A stretch of 64,000 bases of DNA. Origin: Hydrangea macrophylla (lineage: Eukaryota; Streptophyta; Magnoliopsida; Cornales; Hydrangeaceae). The translations under genes and the position numbers were made by a program. The DNA lies in contig CM066988.1 of NCBI GenBank assembly GCA_033977485.1, positions 73,647,169-73,711,168 of the forward strand, given 5' to 3'. Below, piece after piece: positions 63,196-64,000 of this stretch. A model generated the notes under the pieces. That model worked only from the letters and a program-made list of their open reading frames with translations, ran no database searches and had not been told where the DNA came from. Position 1 is the first letter of the stretch. Every line of letters starts with the position of its first letter.

Positions 63196-64000
63196 AGAGC
63201 ATCTACAATGGGTTGTTTGGTACACTAAACTTGGTAAAACTTAGCATTGGACATTAACAATGGTGTAGGGTATACAACTAATTTAAGGATTAAAGATTAG
63301 TTGAACCTAAAGTTAGTATTCGGCTAAATTTAGGTATTTGTATGGGGGTTCAGGCACAGAGTGTGCCGTGAGACAACATATGACACAAAGTCATCTCTCC
63401 TTGAAAACATCCCAAACGCCACATTGCGTTGTGCTACTCCCAAACGACATAGTGTGTGCCGTGAGGGCTTAATAATTTTTTTTTTGTTTGTTTTGGGTCC
63501 AAAGCTTCTAAACTACGTCGTTTTGTGCCAAACGACTTTGTATTGCAAAACCAACTATGAACTTTCCTACCAATCGGGCTTTTGTTCAAATGGTGTGACC
63601 TCTTTCTCCTTAGTGGGGAGATTGAAGGTTCCCCCTGTTTGTTCTTCAGTCGGAATAATTTGCCCTTGTTAAACTTTGTTGTGGGCCATTGTGGGACTTT
63701 GGGTTGGGGTTGAGTTGGGTTGGGTTTAGGGTGTGGTGTGTGTGTGTCCAACCATAATCTAGGTAAGTATAATAATAAAAATAAAATAAAATAGAAAATC
63801 TATGAACTTTACTTCTCAAAGAGATTGCCATTTCCTTGGAGGAATAACATATCTTCACTATCCAATGCCCAATGTCACGGACAACCAATTTGGAGGGCCA
63901 AAGTTGGGCGCAGGTCGTGGCCTTACTCAGGGTAATGGATTTTTGGTAGAGGTTTGGGCGAATCTAGAAGATTCTAGAAGAGTCCAGAGTGTTCTAGAGT
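63196..64000. other. Unassigned right edge
   Basis: AAGAGCATCTACAATGGG at 63195-63212 is the kind of phrase found at MITE or transposon ends, but no partner was seen. The rest contains no supportable gene. Confidence 0.4.

Overview
The window is eudicot-type plant nuclear DNA: AT-rich introns with GT-AG splice sites, dense LTR retrotransposons with tRNA-Met primer sites, hAT, Mutator-like and Harbinger-type elements, MITEs, a SINE scrap, a LINE scrap and long GA and TTC microsatellites. No rRNA, tRNA, organelle-like or prokaryotic gene could be supported.

One host gene is present. It lies on the + strand between 13660 and 55601 and has 11 exons. Joined, the exons give 1206 nt (401 codons plus stop) without a break. 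The product is a katanin-p60-like AAA ATPase of the KATNAL2 type (Arabidopsis At2g34560 group), with Walker A, Walker B, the pore loop, sensor 1 and both arginine fingers visible. About 97 percent of the 42-kb gene is intron; introns 5 (11.8 kb) and 6 (17.5 kb) are packed with nested transposons.

Layout: 1-2749, Athila-like Ty3/gypsy LTR and gag remnant (- strand). 2838-5000, decayed copia pol (+). 5052-5459, two MITEs. 6809-12924, a very young copia element (Copia-1, - strand) with near-identical LTRs and an unbroken pol frame. 13174-13360, a promoter-proximal MITE. 13660-17811, exons 1-5. Intron 5: Copia-2 (18842-29114), carrying a Mutator-like element in its 5' LTR, a hAT-within-hAT in its reverse transcriptase, and a miniature LTR element (TRIM-1) further on. 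29583, exon 6. Intron 6: TRIM-2 (30761-35001, with its own hAT and Mutator-like insertions), a LINE fragment, and Copia-3 (36982-46699, holding a Mutator-like element, a solo LTR and a hAT). 47124, exon 7, bracketed by two sister MITEs. 47677-48666, TRIM-3 with a SINE fragment. 48769-55601, exons 8-11 with smaller hAT elements and MITEs. 55943-64000, further LTR, hAT and Mutator-like debris and a decayed - strand copia element.

Many boundaries rest on target-site duplications seen directly (5 bp for LTR elements, 8 bp for hAT, 9 bp for Mutator-like, 3 bp for Harbinger-like, 12 bp for the SINE), so the insertion order can be read from the nesting. Nothing indicates that the transposons act together with the host gene. 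The most notable points are the array of short inverted repeats in the Copia-1 leader, the single stop codon separating its in-frame gag and pol, the MITE pair around exon 7, the short tandem duplications that cross transposon ends, and the minisatellite-bearing TRIM family.
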